A stretch of 64,000 nt of DNA from Oidiodendron maius Zn (taxonomy: Eukaryota; Ascomycota; Leotiomycetes; Myxotrichaceae): contig KN832882.1 in NCBI GenBank assembly GCA_000827325.1, forward strand, positions 351,050 to 415,049, written 5' to 3'. Made by a program: the position numbers and the translations under genes. The notes below the pieces were generated by a model. The model did no database searches and was not told the DNA's origin. It worked only from the letters and a program-made list of their open reading frames with translations. Positions 47,331 to 57,995 of this stretch are shown piece by piece. How positions within the stretch are numbered: the first letter of the stretch is position 1; the number at the start of each line of letters is the position of its first letter.

Positions 47331-47934
47331 GATATCAGTTTGGGCAATTATATAAGCTACAAGCTCTGAATCGCTGCGGCCGCAAGGAATGCTCTTGACA
47401 TTGACGTGCCCACTTTGTTGTATTTATCCATGAGAGTGCAGTATTATCTGGGATGGTCTTATCGCAAAAGTTTATTCTGAACCTACAACCCATTCTCATT
47501 ATAGGTGACACTGATAAACAGACCCCACATAGCACAGTTAGCTCAAGAATCTCCTTGCAAACGCGGGGTCTCGCCCCACACGACCAATGATGGTCTGTTG
47601 ATACGTCTTTGTTAGGAATGGACGGGGCTGCTCGGTAGGACCGAATACTCGGTCCGACCGATGCCGACAAAACGAGTTGGGGATTCTTTGCCTATCCAAT
47701 TACTTGCAGGTCCAGCATCGAGATAACACGGAGGTTACGTACCAGCAATTTCGATTTTCTATTATTATAAGGGGTTTTTAGCATTACAACGTATGAAGAT
47801 CCACTATTCCTTATCCTGAGTATTTTCAACTGACCACATAGTTTATATATAGACTAATCTCTATCTACTTTCTACTTAACAGCTCAAATTATAAACATAC
47901 GCAGACATTCAATACACTCTAATTCTCATCTAAT
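47331..47934. promoter_or_regulatory. Shared divergent promoter region
   Basis: 604 bp between the starts of the MFS permease (minus) and the M20 hydrolase (plus). A CGGCCGC word lies at 47374-47390 and CGGTCCGACCG, an everted CGG pair of the kind bound by Zn2Cys6 regulators, lies near 47650-47660. Co-regulation is inferred. Confidence 0.4.
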
Positions 47935-49428
47935 ATGACCCAAGTTGGTGATGCTACTCTTCAACCCACAGATGTCATTAGCCAAGTTGCCAAAGCCATT
48001 GATGATGCCACTGAGGAGCTACGCTTCTTGAATCTCGAGGTCAGCTCCTAGCTCTCCAAAACGCTGGCGACTTCCCGTTAATGGTCCCTGGTAGATCTTC
48101 AAAAATCCCGAGGTGGCTTTTAAGGAATTCAAAGCATGCAAGCTTCTTTCGGATTGGTTCGAGAATCGAGGCTGGAAGGTCAGTCGTGGCGTCTATGGGA
48201 TTGAGACGGCATTCGAAGCGCGGTTCTCTGTACGAGAAGGGGGCCGCACAGTGTGCTTTAACGCGGAGTATGGTAAGTTGCGCAGAATATTAATCTGAAA
48301 TTTCCGGATGCAAGGTGCTAAACAGTTCAGATGGTCTTCCCGACATTGGCCATGCCTGCGGGCACAACCTGATCGCAACGTCGTCAATTGCATCAGCCAT
48401 CGGCGTTGAAGCTGTCGTAAAATCACGAAATCTAGCCGGCACCATAATCGTCATGGGTACGCCAGCAGAAGAGTCTGGCGGGGGGAAATGGATAATGGCG
48501 AGACATGGCGCATGGCGTGGCGTGGATATGTGCGTGATGACGCACGGGATGGCCAACTTCAGTACACCTTTGTGCATCACTAAGGCATCATGGAAGCTGA
48601 AGGCTCGGTTCCAGGGTAAGACAGCGCATGCAGCGGCAGCGCCATGGACAGGGCGAAACGCCTGCGACGCCATTGTGCAAGCATACTCGGGGATCGCATT
48701 ACTGCGGCAACACATCCAGAAGAGCGAGAGCATTCAAGGATGCATCCTTGAAGCTGGAAAAGCTTCGAATTTAATTCCCGACTATGCGGAGGGCTCATTC
48801 AGCGTCCGAGCGCCGACTATTAAGCAGGCAAACGCTTTGAAAGCGCGGGTGGAGCCGATCTTCCGGGGGGCAGCGGATGCAACTGGGTGTATAGTTGACC
48901 TTGATTGGTGAGAGAATTTTATATATTTCTAAGTTCAAGAAAGAACTGAAGCTTAAGGCGATAGGATTGCGCTCTACGAGGACGTCGTGTCGAACGAGAC
49001 GCTCGCGGAGCAGTACAGACAGTACATGCTGCGGCATCTGGGCATGACGCCAAAACAGATGCTCCCATTAGCAGAAGCAAAGATCGCACACGACCAGTCT
49101 GGAAGCTCGTAAGTGTGCCCCGCTGAGTTTTTATTCCCACTCTAGACTTCATAAAGAGCTCACTATCTGTCCCAGGGATTTTGGTAGTTGTTCATACATC
49201 TGCCCGGGTATCCAGGCCATGTTCGAGATCAAAGCGTCTGACCTTCCGCATTCGATCGGCTTCCTTGAGGCGTCTCAGGGAGATTTTGCTCATGCCGAGG
49301 CCCTTCGAGCAGGCAAAGCCAATGCTCTTATCACCCTGGACGTACTGACAGACGACAATTTTGCTACGGGAGTAAAAGATGAATTCGTGCAGGCAATGAA
49401 AGAAGCCGGCCGCTGGCCGCAGTCATGA
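47935..49428 (+). CDS. Peptidase M20 family amidohydrolase (AbgB/PM20D2-like), 5 exons, 418 aa
   Basis: Exons 47935-48039, 48095-48272, 48331-48907, 48965-49108 and 49176-49428 join in frame. The protein has IFKNPEVAFKEFKACKLLSD, the metal-binding and catalytic block LPDIGHACGHNLIAT, the catalytic acid region MGTPAEESGGGKW, KTAHAAAAPWTGRNACDAIV with the His of the lid domain, and EAGKASNLIPDYAEGSFSVR. These are the expected M20 features for a two-metal amide or dipeptide hydrolase. The closest named group is the aminoacylase-1-like 2 / p-aminobenzoyl-glutamate hydrolase type. No signal peptide, so cytosolic. A paralogue with the same intron after the first exon lies at 52869. It is divergent from the permease at 45573-47330. 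Substrate unknown. Confidence 0.88.
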
Positions 49429-49809
49429 CATAACGTAAAATGGGGGGATAGCAGATGCAATATCTCCCTTTTCAGACTTTGGATTCATTGCTTGTTTTTT
49501 CTTATTTGCTTGTATGTAGAGGCGTTTGAATAAGATAGCTAAAATAGCCCCAAAAATTGTCTAGTTTTGAAACTCAGAAACCTGTAGATAAAGTTCAATA
49601 AACTTGCCAGTGATAAGATACGTTAAAGAATGTGGAGCACTCTTTAACCACCACAGGCTCATATCTTGCCATGCGCCCCGTCTCTAGTTAATTGCTTTAA
49701 GTTTGCTAAACACTACGGTATTTTGCCGCCAACCAGGAAGAAGCAGCCTAGTCTAGCACGTACATACTAAGAGTCGGAAATTGTTCATCCCACGTCTGCT
49801 CAAACGCCG
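49429..49809. other. Intergenic, convergent 3' ends
   Basis: No gene. The last exon of the downstream minus-strand regulator may extend into about 49745-49809, where an in-frame reading WMLTAFEQTWDEQFPTLSMY is visible on the minus strand. Confidence 0.45.
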
Positions 49810-51849
49810 TTAGCATCCACTTCTTGAGAGCCTGGACCGAATGCGACTCACCGCGGCATCAAGAAAGCTGGGTATATCAAATAGGACCGCCTCTTCCATT
49901 GCCAGTCCTGGTGCAGCGTCATTCTCCAATGGAGATAGCGTAGTCTGTGTAAGCATTGCCAATCTCTCTTGCTCTCTTCGCACTTCGGTTGCAGCCTCTA
50001 ATGCCCCTGCTTCCTCGAACATCTGGGCGGCTTTCTGCAGTGCTGTGAAGACCTTCCCATAGTCAAGATATTGGTGAGCCGCTGTAATTGCCTTGAGGAT
50101 GAAGCTGATCGAATGATATGTCGTCATGCCATCATAATCCTATAAGAAAACACGAAAGATCATATTAAAAAGGGACTTGAAGATTATATCGGAAGCAACA
50201 AACCATTGAGTATCGAAGACGGCGTCGGAAGTCATCCGACGCGAATTGAGTCTGCAGCAAAAGGTTGGCATTATCGAGGGCCTTCTGGATGAAGCCGAGC
50301 CGATTAGCATCCGGAACATCGCCCTGTGGATTCATTCCGTGCATTGCAAAGCCGTTAATATAACTATAGAGGACATACATCAGTTTCTTATCGTCATGTT
50401 TAAGTAGCCGGGATAGTAAACACACACATTTTCATGAATGCAAAAGGCACAACAAACTGATGTCTGTCTTGCTCGTTGGTGAATGTTTGATACGGTTCAA
50501 TTCCGTTATTAATAGCATAAAACCACCTGTCTATCTTCTGGTCAAATGAGGTCAACAGTTGAGCCGCTTCCACTGGAAGTGGTTTTAACTGCAGTCCGCA
50601 TTTCGGTAACTGTGCTTTCGCATCGGCTATTATAAATTAACTTTCATCTGCCACTTAAATATGTGATCAGATTCTAACAAACCAGTAATAGTAAAGCCCT
50701 CTATGTAGGCATTGATCCGGTAGTCCACTGGTCGACAATAAGGGGAATTGAGAAGTCTCTTCGCGATGGGGAGATATTCCCTCATGCGGTTGATCACAAA
50801 CGGTCGGTTCAGATTCGATCTGGAGGAAGGGGTAAGCATATATTTATATCATTGATCGTGCATTACACACTTACACTAAATCAAAACAGCAAAGTGAGAA
50901 CCATGCTCTTGTACGCTCAATGAGAGTGGCAGTCTCTTCGACGGCATCATCGCCAAGCTGCAGTGCAGCGGTATTGAGATCAAGTTCCGCTGCTACCGAC
51001 GCAACATAACCCCAAAGTCGAGCCCGACCAGTCCACGCAGTTAAGAGCATCATGGCCCTAAAAGCATGGATGTCGGGTGTTGGGCCAGAGAACGTATCCT
51101 TGAGCAGATCGTCTGCATGAGCAATATAGATCTGGTATTTCTCTGGCTTAATGGCTCTGGCAGCGATAATACATATCACCATCGACAATAAGGCATGCCG
51201 CCTTAAAAAATCCATGGGCGGATAGATTTGGTCATCCATGAACCCAATGACAGTTCGACAGTTCTTATTAAAGCTACTGCCTTTGAGCATGACATTGCTG
51301 GGAACGAACACGGGATTACTTGCAAGGCATAAAGTTCATTCCACTCATTCTCACCAACAAGGCCCTGAGAGACGATATCTATGGTGTCATTCAACACACC
51401 CTCTTCCTGCTGATATTCATTGGGAATGGTGGACTGCAACGGCGTGCTCCCAACTTCTTCCGGGCTCATGTTGAGCTTGTCCGCCAACCGGGCCACCATG
51501 TTTTTCATTTCTTGCATCTCCGCTTGGTGGTGACCTTCCATGAGATCTAGGCGCTGCTCTAGCTGCTCCAAATTGTCGCTACACCTATCAGCATTCTAAT
51601 CTAGCAACGAACTCCAGTTTGGGTATTCGCTCACGCGAAAATTGCACCAGTCGGCCCGGCCGATGAGCCAACACTACGGGTTGCTTTTGGAGGAACGAAA
51701 ACACATTCTGCCTTGCTCGCTCTGCATCTTCGGCAGGGAGGCCGACTGGGGCCATCACATTTAAGCTTCTGTCTTCGGCAGCGGAGACATGCTGATAATG
51801 ATCTAGATACGTTAATCGCTACATTTAGCAGAGAGTTGCTCCTTCCCAC
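49810..51849 (-). CDS. Zn2Cys6 transcription factor with fungal-specific TF domain
   Basis: The first coding block (51849-51627) contains a complete Zn2Cys6 cluster, ACLRCRRQKLKC then PPCRRCRASKAEC, all six Cys present. The next block (about 51580-51334) has a coiled-coil linker (NLEQLEQRLDLM and EMKNMVARLADKL). Further exons (51276-50876, 50825-50690, 50630-50440 and on to 49810) encode the middle homology region with DFLRRHALLSMVICIIAARA, MMLLTAWTGRARLWGYVASV and WFSLCCFDLVSNLNRPFVIN. Introns inferred: GTGAGC after 51627, GTAATC near 51333, GTAAGT near 50873, GTTTGT near 50680, and others. The true start is not fixed; the frame opens upstream of 51849 but no in-frame ATG was found, so a short first exon is likely. 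Lying between two M20 genes, it is a natural candidate to control them. Confidence 0.8.
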
Positions 51850-52198
51850 CTGCTTGCTTCCGCCATCTAGGAGACTGTCAATTGCAGTTTACTCATGGTA
51901 AAGCCATGCACTTGAAGCGTCTCAGGTGGATAAAGCATTCCACTCGACGTTCCGCCATTGACCCTTGCGGCCGACTTTATATCCAAGAATCGATAGGAAT
52001 CCGCCTCTCCCACTTTTGCTTGCTCGAGCGAAAGATAGGGGTGATCGGCGTTTGACGGCCTAGGTTGATCGACAATAGGAGAATACCCTCCATTCCCCAC
52101 TGGTTGTAAGTTGTCTACTTACTAATTTTCTTCTCTTTTAGAAGTCTGGGAGAATTTCTTGGGCTTTTACTTTCATTAAGCAGGTCGATGATAGAAAA
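51850..52198. other. Upstream region of the Zn2Cys6 gene
   Basis: A minus-strand open frame (about 52100-51867) with PYLSLEQAKVGEADSYRF reads like protein and may be a 5' exon or an unrelated relic. It could not be joined in phase with the Zn-cluster exon. Confidence 0.35.
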
Positions 52199-52332
52199 GG
52201 GACCAGCTAAATCGAGGCCGCTGCCTGAATCCGTCTAGCGACCTAACTTAACCAAAACACAAGTAGTTTTTAAAAAAAAATATATATATATATACTAATA
52301 GGGGGGTCAGACACCTCCCATCCCCCCCGAGA

Positions 52333-52362
52333 CTAACCCTAACCAACCCTAACCTCTAACCT
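52333..52362. repeat. Short telomere-like tract
   Basis: CTAACCCTAACCAACCCTAA followed by CTCTAACC: five near-copies of the CCCTAA telomere unit inside the MITE. Confidence 0.6.
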
Positions 52363-52478
52363 CATAACCCTTCTAGTTTTGTGGTTGTGATTGCCTTCAA
52401 AAAGACTTTAAAAATAACTTGATGCCTTGCAGAATATTATATAATATTTGTCGCGTCGCTATCCTAAAGAGGAAAGAT

Positions 52479-52646
52479 GGCCTCGATTTAGTTAACACTG
52501 GCCTCGATTTAGTTAACACTGGCCTCGATTTAGTTAACACTGGCCTCGATTTAGTTAACACTGGCCTCGATTTAGTTAACACTGGCCTCGATTTAGTTAA
52601 CACTGGCCTCGATTTAGTTAACACTGGCCTCGATTTAGTTAACACT
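52479..52646. repeat. Minisatellite, 8 perfect 21-bp units
   Basis: Eight identical units, each built from GGCCTCGATTTAGTTAACAC plus T. The array runs directly into the right terminal repeat of the MITE at 52647, which shares the first 12 bases of the unit. Because 21 is a multiple of three, both strands stay open, so long frames here are artefacts. Confidence 0.95.
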
Positions 52647-52868
52647 GGCCTCGATTTAGCTGGTCCCTAGAAAAGTCGGGTTCGGTCCGACCGAACCGAA
52701 TATATGGCCAAGAAGGGAATATTCCTCCATCATTTCTTAAGTAAATAGGATGATACGTGTGCCTTAAGGATTTCTGGCTTTAAGGGAAAGAGGCCTCGCT
52801 GTTAAGGATTTCCATTCGTCTCCATCCGAACGCATCTTCACGAGAAATTGGATCGATACCCCGCCATC

Positions 52869-54325
52869 ATGGCGCAGAGCTCTGTCACGGCGGTCGCGGC
52901 AAACAGCACAATCGTACAGGCGATTCTCGACAAAGATGAGGTGCTCTGGGACATAAATCAGAAGGTATTGTACCCTCCCTAGTGACGGTGTCTTGGGCAA
53001 GGAAGTGCGATGAGTGTGGTGTGTGCTCATTCTGGCGTTGTAGATCCATCGAAACCCTGAGCTCGCCTACCAGGAGCATCAAGCACATGATAATATCATT
53101 TTCATACTCCAGTCCCTTGGCTTCTCCGTAACCCCCCACGCATACGGCCTTGATACTGCGTTCATGGCAGAATACGGCTCCGGTGGGCGCGTAGTAACCT
53201 TCAATGCTGAATATGACGCCCTGCCAGGCATAGGCCATGCTTGTGGCCACAACCTCATAGCCATGATGTCAATGGGGGCCTTTTTCGGAGTTGCTGAAGC
53301 TTTAAAATTGCACCAAATCCCCGGCCGCGTGCGTCTCATCGGCACACCGGCCGAAGAAGGCGGTGGTGGGAAGCTGAAAATAATCGACGCCGGGGGATTC
53401 AGAGATGTCGATGGTTGTTTAATGACGCATCCAGGTCCTCCCGATGAGTGTGCGGGCTTTACAGGCGATGCTTACATGCCCACGCTAGCAAGTCATAAAA
53501 TGACGGTTCAGTACACTGGGCAGACAGCCCATGCGGCGATGACCCCGTGGGAGGGCATAAATGCACTGGATGCTGTGGTATTGGCGTATACTGGCCTCAG
53601 TGTGCTGCGACAGCAGCTCCATCCTACGAATCGGATACACTGCGTAGTGTCGGATGGTGGAACGCGGCCTAATGTTATCCCAGGTACGGCAGCCATGGAC
53701 TGTTATATCCGGTGTCAGACGCTGCAGGAAGCGGATATGCTTCTGGGCAAGGTAAAACGTTGTTTTGACGGAGCGGCTCTTCAAACCGGATGTAAAGTTG
53801 ATTTGAAGCTGTACGAAGACTTTCCTATCCCAATAGTACGAGCAATTAAGCATCTTGATACGGACTAACTGACCACCAGAAACAATACGTATGCAGATCT
53901 CCGCCCTAACAAATCGATCTGCACGTTGTATGCAGATGCGATGGCAGAGATAGGTTCGGAGGTTAAGTGCGATCTGAGCTCGCATGGTGTACCAGGTTCG
54001 ACAGACCAAGGTCTGTATATGCTTGAATGTGTCCAATCATGGTCTGACATATATAGGCAACGTGACATATGAGTGTCCTGCATTTCAGGCCTACGTGAGC
54101 ATACCAGCTGAGCCGGGATGCAGGAATCACACCCCTGGCTTTACTGCCGCAGCCAGCACCAGGGAGGCTCACGACCTCTGCATCGCAGCCGCAAAGGGTA
54201 TGGCTATTGTCGGCTGGAAAATACTAGCTGATGACGATGTCGCAATGAAAGTCAAGAGAGACTTCGAAGAGGATAAGAAGATACGCGCAGATAGAATGTC
54301 GCTAAACGAGCGGCCTATAATTTGA
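52869..54325 (+). CDS. Second peptidase M20 family amidohydrolase, possibly frame-broken
   Basis: Exon 1 (52869-52964) MAQSSVTAVAANSTIVQAIL; exon 2 from 53044 has IHRNPELAYQEHQAHDNIIF, LPGIGHACGHNLIAMMS (metal and catalytic block), GTPAEEGGGGKLKII and QTAHAAMTPWEGINALDAVV up to KLYEDFP near 53825. After a canonical-looking intron (donor GTACGA at 53836, branch CTAAC, acceptor CCACCAG at 53879) the homologous continuation NNTYADLRPNKSICTLYADA follows in another frame. A second intron (54002-54056) restores GNVTYECPAFQAYVSIPAEP and the C-terminus to 54325. The expected residues are all present, but the middle junction shifts frame with ordinary splicing. So the gene is either newly inactivated, uses an unusual splice site, or contains a sequencing error. 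It is a paralogue of the gene at 47935. The MITE at 52199-52667 lies in its promoter region. Confidence 0.7.
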
Positions 54326-55066
54326 ATCAGCCAGTTCCAGTATATCAAACGTATACTGCAATATTTGAAGTTCAGCAATGTTACCCAGTGGGCCGTGTTC
54401 ATGTATGGCCATTATTTCGTTCGCTCATGATCGACTTCAGCGAATTAGGCTTCAATGTTAAGCTGGTCCATTCTAAGAAATACACCCGAAATATTCATAG
54501 GCCACTTTAAAGCCTAACTAAACAGTTATCTGAACTATCCAAACCATTATATTCTTATAAATGTCTACCTTCAAACTAAGAGCAGTAAATTTCTATCCCG
54601 GTGGAAGCATACACAAAGACGTCGAACCACATGGCAAGACAGGATAGAGGCAGCAATCACACCCCTGTGCGTAAATTAAGAAACTCTCTGTATTATAGAC
54701 TCATCATTTCTCCGCTTACACTTCTAGATCTGAGCCATCTTTCCTAATCACATTGTTTCTTAGTACAACTCTTAATTTCAATACTTTTTAGCATGTCCCT
54801 GCCACTGTCGTTCGAATTTTTAACCTTTACTCTTAACTACAAAGATAATAACGTGGTAAATGACGTGGCCCCCCATCCCAGTCATCACTAGACCTCTAAT
54901 AATATTCCAAAGAGAAGCTTCCGTATCTTTTCCCGTCTCCCCCAAGGTCATTTGCATGCTGAGTAACTAGACCTGGTCTTCAATGCTCTTTATTATGATA
55001 AAAAATGCAGATACTTATTTTAAAGCCTTCGAGATGGATATGAACTTGCAGAAGCACGGTATATGT
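54326..55066. other. Intergenic, convergent 3' ends
   Basis: AT-rich, no gene recognised. Confidence 0.5.
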
Positions 55067-56940
55067 TCAGAGAGTGGTTTCTTCGCTGTAGTGGTAGTTC
55101 GCCAAATGTGCAGACCGTTCTTCCTTTCTTTTCTTCAACATAATACAGAACTTCGAATTGGCTCGGATTCGGTCCCCTTTCCAGATGAAGATGAATGGAA
55201 TTATGCACATCAATGCAGTTATGCCTCCCATAAGGCTACAAGCTCCCGCAATGCCGAGCTTCTCAAACATTGGTGTTGTGGCTAGAGGGAGAACTGTTGC
55301 AAGGAGGCTGCGAGTAAAGCTAGATGCTGCATTTGCGGAGGCGGCATAGATTTCATATGCATCTGTCAAGTAATTCCTGTTTTTGCGTATAAGTTTCCTT
55401 GCTCATAGAGAAAAATTGTTAAGGAAAACCAACAAGAGAGCGATAAAGATGCATATGAATCCGAAGCCGAATGGAATCCCGGCTAGCATAGGCACCACGA
55501 ATGAGACACTTTCTCGAGCTGACCAACCGAGCCAAAACAATGACAATGCAAAGATGGGTCCACCGAGACAAGCTATAGGGAGTCGGCGATATTCCTCTCT
55601 ATGTGCCCACGGCCTTTGGCTCTTTTGTGCACTGAGTAGTATCCTGTCGTACCACCAAAGTATGGGAAGTGATATGACTACTCCAGCACCGATCGGCAGG
55701 TAGGTCAGGCCACATGTTCCAGGAGAAAGGCCGTAGAGATCCTGGAAGATAATGGGGAAGGCCTGGAAAGACATATAGAAGATGGAATAGCATAGTGCTA
55801 GGTATGCAGAGGAGGCACTCGTGATGGGCTCGAAGACTAGCATATGCAGGGGACGCATTAACAGTGTGGTAATGGATATTTTAGTGCTGCGGTTTTCGAG
55901 CCCTCCGAGCTTAGAGAGACTCCGTTGGCTCCCATGAAGATTCGTGGCACGGCGTCTGAGAAGGACTGCTGCATTTGTCTCTGGTAGGACGACAAGTGGG
56001 ACTAGAGTACAACCGGCAAACATTAAAGCAATCCAAAAGGACCACCGCCAGCCAAGAGTTGGCGACACGAAACCTGACAGGATCGGCGCTATCAATGGTC
56101 CGAACGCTGTGATCTAAATCTCTACGTAAGCGTGCGACCTTTATACGAAGCCAGATCGTGAGCGATTCGTACAATCATATACACCGCTATAGAACGACCT
56201 CTAGTCGTGGAGTCTTGATATATGTCGGCCAGAATGCCGGTCACAACTGCAATGGGTGCACTCGCAAAGACGCCAGATAGAAGTCTAAAAATCAGCAAAG
56301 TAGGCCAGCTGGGTGCGAGGGCGCAGGCCATCGTGAAAAGTACAAATAGGATGAATGTGCCAATGGTAATGTCTCGACGGCCGAACTGTTCACTCAAGGG
56401 TGCCCAAACTATTGGGCCTTCGCCAAGTAAGTTATCAGTCTATGGTGGAGCAAGTAGAGGGTAGAAAATCTCCAGCTCACCGAATACATAACCTTCTTCC
56501 GAGTTAGTGCGTTTAAGATCACAGGGGACTTGCGTACCAATTAAGTAAACAGAGATTGGTAAAACTCTTTGTGGCTGAGATTTGACGCCAAATTCCTTGA
56601 CGATGAATGGAATCCCGTTGCTTGTCAGTGAGCTTCCTATGCAGCTGTTTAGGATGATCAACATGAGCGTGATGAATATCCAAGTCTTCTTTGCCTGTAC
56701 GGATATTAGTCTAGAGATTTTCTCAACAAAAAACGACCGTCCCACTCACAGTTGACCAGTTATGGGGATCGTCAGGGTCGCCCTGCTGCCAGGTCAAGAT
56801 TGTTGTCTCGCGGTCAATACTAGGTGATGATGACAAGTTCCGTTGGGCGTTGATCAACTCAACATTCCTAACTTCCTTAACGCGTCTCACATCGATGGTT
56901 ATCCTGTCAATGAATCTTGGAGAATTACGGTGGCCTTTAG
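55067..56940 (-). CDS. MFS multidrug-type transporter (DHA1 family) with a 12-nt microexon
   Basis: Exons from the 5' side: an open block about 56940-56750 with LTWQQGDPDDPHNWST, the usual DHA1 N-terminus; 56694-56538 (KKTWIFITLMLIILNSCIGS); a microexon 56492-56481 (GTTATGTATTCG, coding YVF); 56417-56173 (PIVWAPLSEQFGRRDITIG, motif A); 56113-55434 (GFVSPTLGWRWSFWIALMFA, motif C region); and 55376-55067 (NYLTDAYEIYAASANAASSF). All joints keep frame. Together they give about 530 residues and 12 helices. This family exports drugs, toxins or metabolites from the plasma membrane by proton antiport. The start codon is not resolved: the first block lacks an in-frame ATG, and a further short exon containing the ATG at 57033 may exist. 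It may export a compound linked to the neighbouring hydrolases; that is inference. Confidence 0.8.
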
Positions 56941-57995
56941 TTTGTTAGGTAAGATACTTGACACATCTGGTGCTCTCAAACTCACATTTTGGCTGTTCTT
57001 CCCTTTTGCCTCCACATTCGTCCGTGCTGTCCATGTCATATCCTGAACTGCATTAACGATCAGTATCAAGCCCATCGTACCTATTCCAACTCAGACCTAG
57101 TACTTAGCATCGAATGTTATGGGCTGTCTTGATGAGACAGCATAACTTACGTGGGGTGCATTTTCTGCTGTGAGTGAAAAAAGTGGGAAGTAGGTCTACA
57201 GATCCAGGTATGGCAGTCCTTCACATTAAATCCAAATAAGCTTGATATTCTTCTAGAAACACAATGTGCCATCTATATAATGTAATTCAAAACGCTACTG
57301 TGGGTTTCGCAAACTCGGCACGATTGCTCATCGGTCCGGCCGAGTCCGACGTCCTACAGATACAATCTTCGCCAGTTCGGGGATCACATTACAGTCACAC
57401 TTGACTTGACGGTTTATATTCGCACCATCCTATATCAATTACTCTTTCCAGCTGATGTGATGCAGATGTAAAATGCTAATTCCATTTTGTCCAATTTTAT
57501 TGGTAGTCTTTTTCTCTGGTGTTATAATACAACTAACCCTTCCAGTAGTAATGGGCCGCCTCCTTTTCGGAATTGGTTTGAATCGAAATCCGACCATGGT
57601 TTCGTGCACTGAAACAGGGAGCAAGCCGGTCGAATTATAAGTAGCGGTATTGCAGCTGTGGATCATGGTGATGTTGGCAAAAGCCCCAGTCGTGACCTGT
57701 TCGGCCCTGAAGCTATATTCTTGGCGAGATGAATTGGGTTGCGTTTGCTGTCATCGACGATGATTTCTCAATGCCTAGAATTTCCATAGAGTGATTCTGT
57801 TCCCCTCTCCGCACCCAGGATGGTCTCCTAATTCGTTCTGCCAGTGTCTTCTCCTGTAAAATCGTGAGGATACTGCTTACGCAAGGCAGGGTTATGGAAC
57901 TCGAAGCTGGTTATTGAGGATAGTTCACAATATACCTCCATTTGCCTTGGAGAATTTGTAGGTCGATCTTTCTCGAAGCACAAAATCGTCGGCTG
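56941..57995. other. Intergenic
   Basis: Upstream region of the DHA1 gene, with a possible first exon near 57033-56990, and 3' flank of the M50B-like gene. Nothing else recognised. Confidence 0.45.

Larger units (their letters stand above)
52199..52667. mobile_element. hAT-like MITE carrying a minisatellite
   Basis: The left end GGGACCAGCTAAATCGAGGC and right end GCCTCGATTTAGCTGGTCCC are perfect inverted repeats (21 bp within 52199-52667). The element is flanked by TAGAAAA or TAGAAAAG on both sides (52192-52199 and 52668-52675), a 7-8 bp target duplication as made by hAT transposases. No transposase is encoded. The interior has a (TA)n run at 52280-52297, a telomere-like patch and the 21-bp array. 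It sits 200 bp upstream of the second M20 gene. Confidence 0.8.

Noticed and set aside
52479-52646. CRISPR-like array
   Set aside because: Units are contiguous without spacers and the host is a fungus; it is a minisatellite.
52397-52670. Long open frames on both strands with repeated VLTKSRP or TGLDLVN heptads
   Set aside because: They are the translation of the 21-bp minisatellite; a unit length divisible by three keeps all frames open.
57439-57666. Minus-strand 75-codon frame in the intergenic region
   Set aside because: Composition is not convincing and no family features are present.
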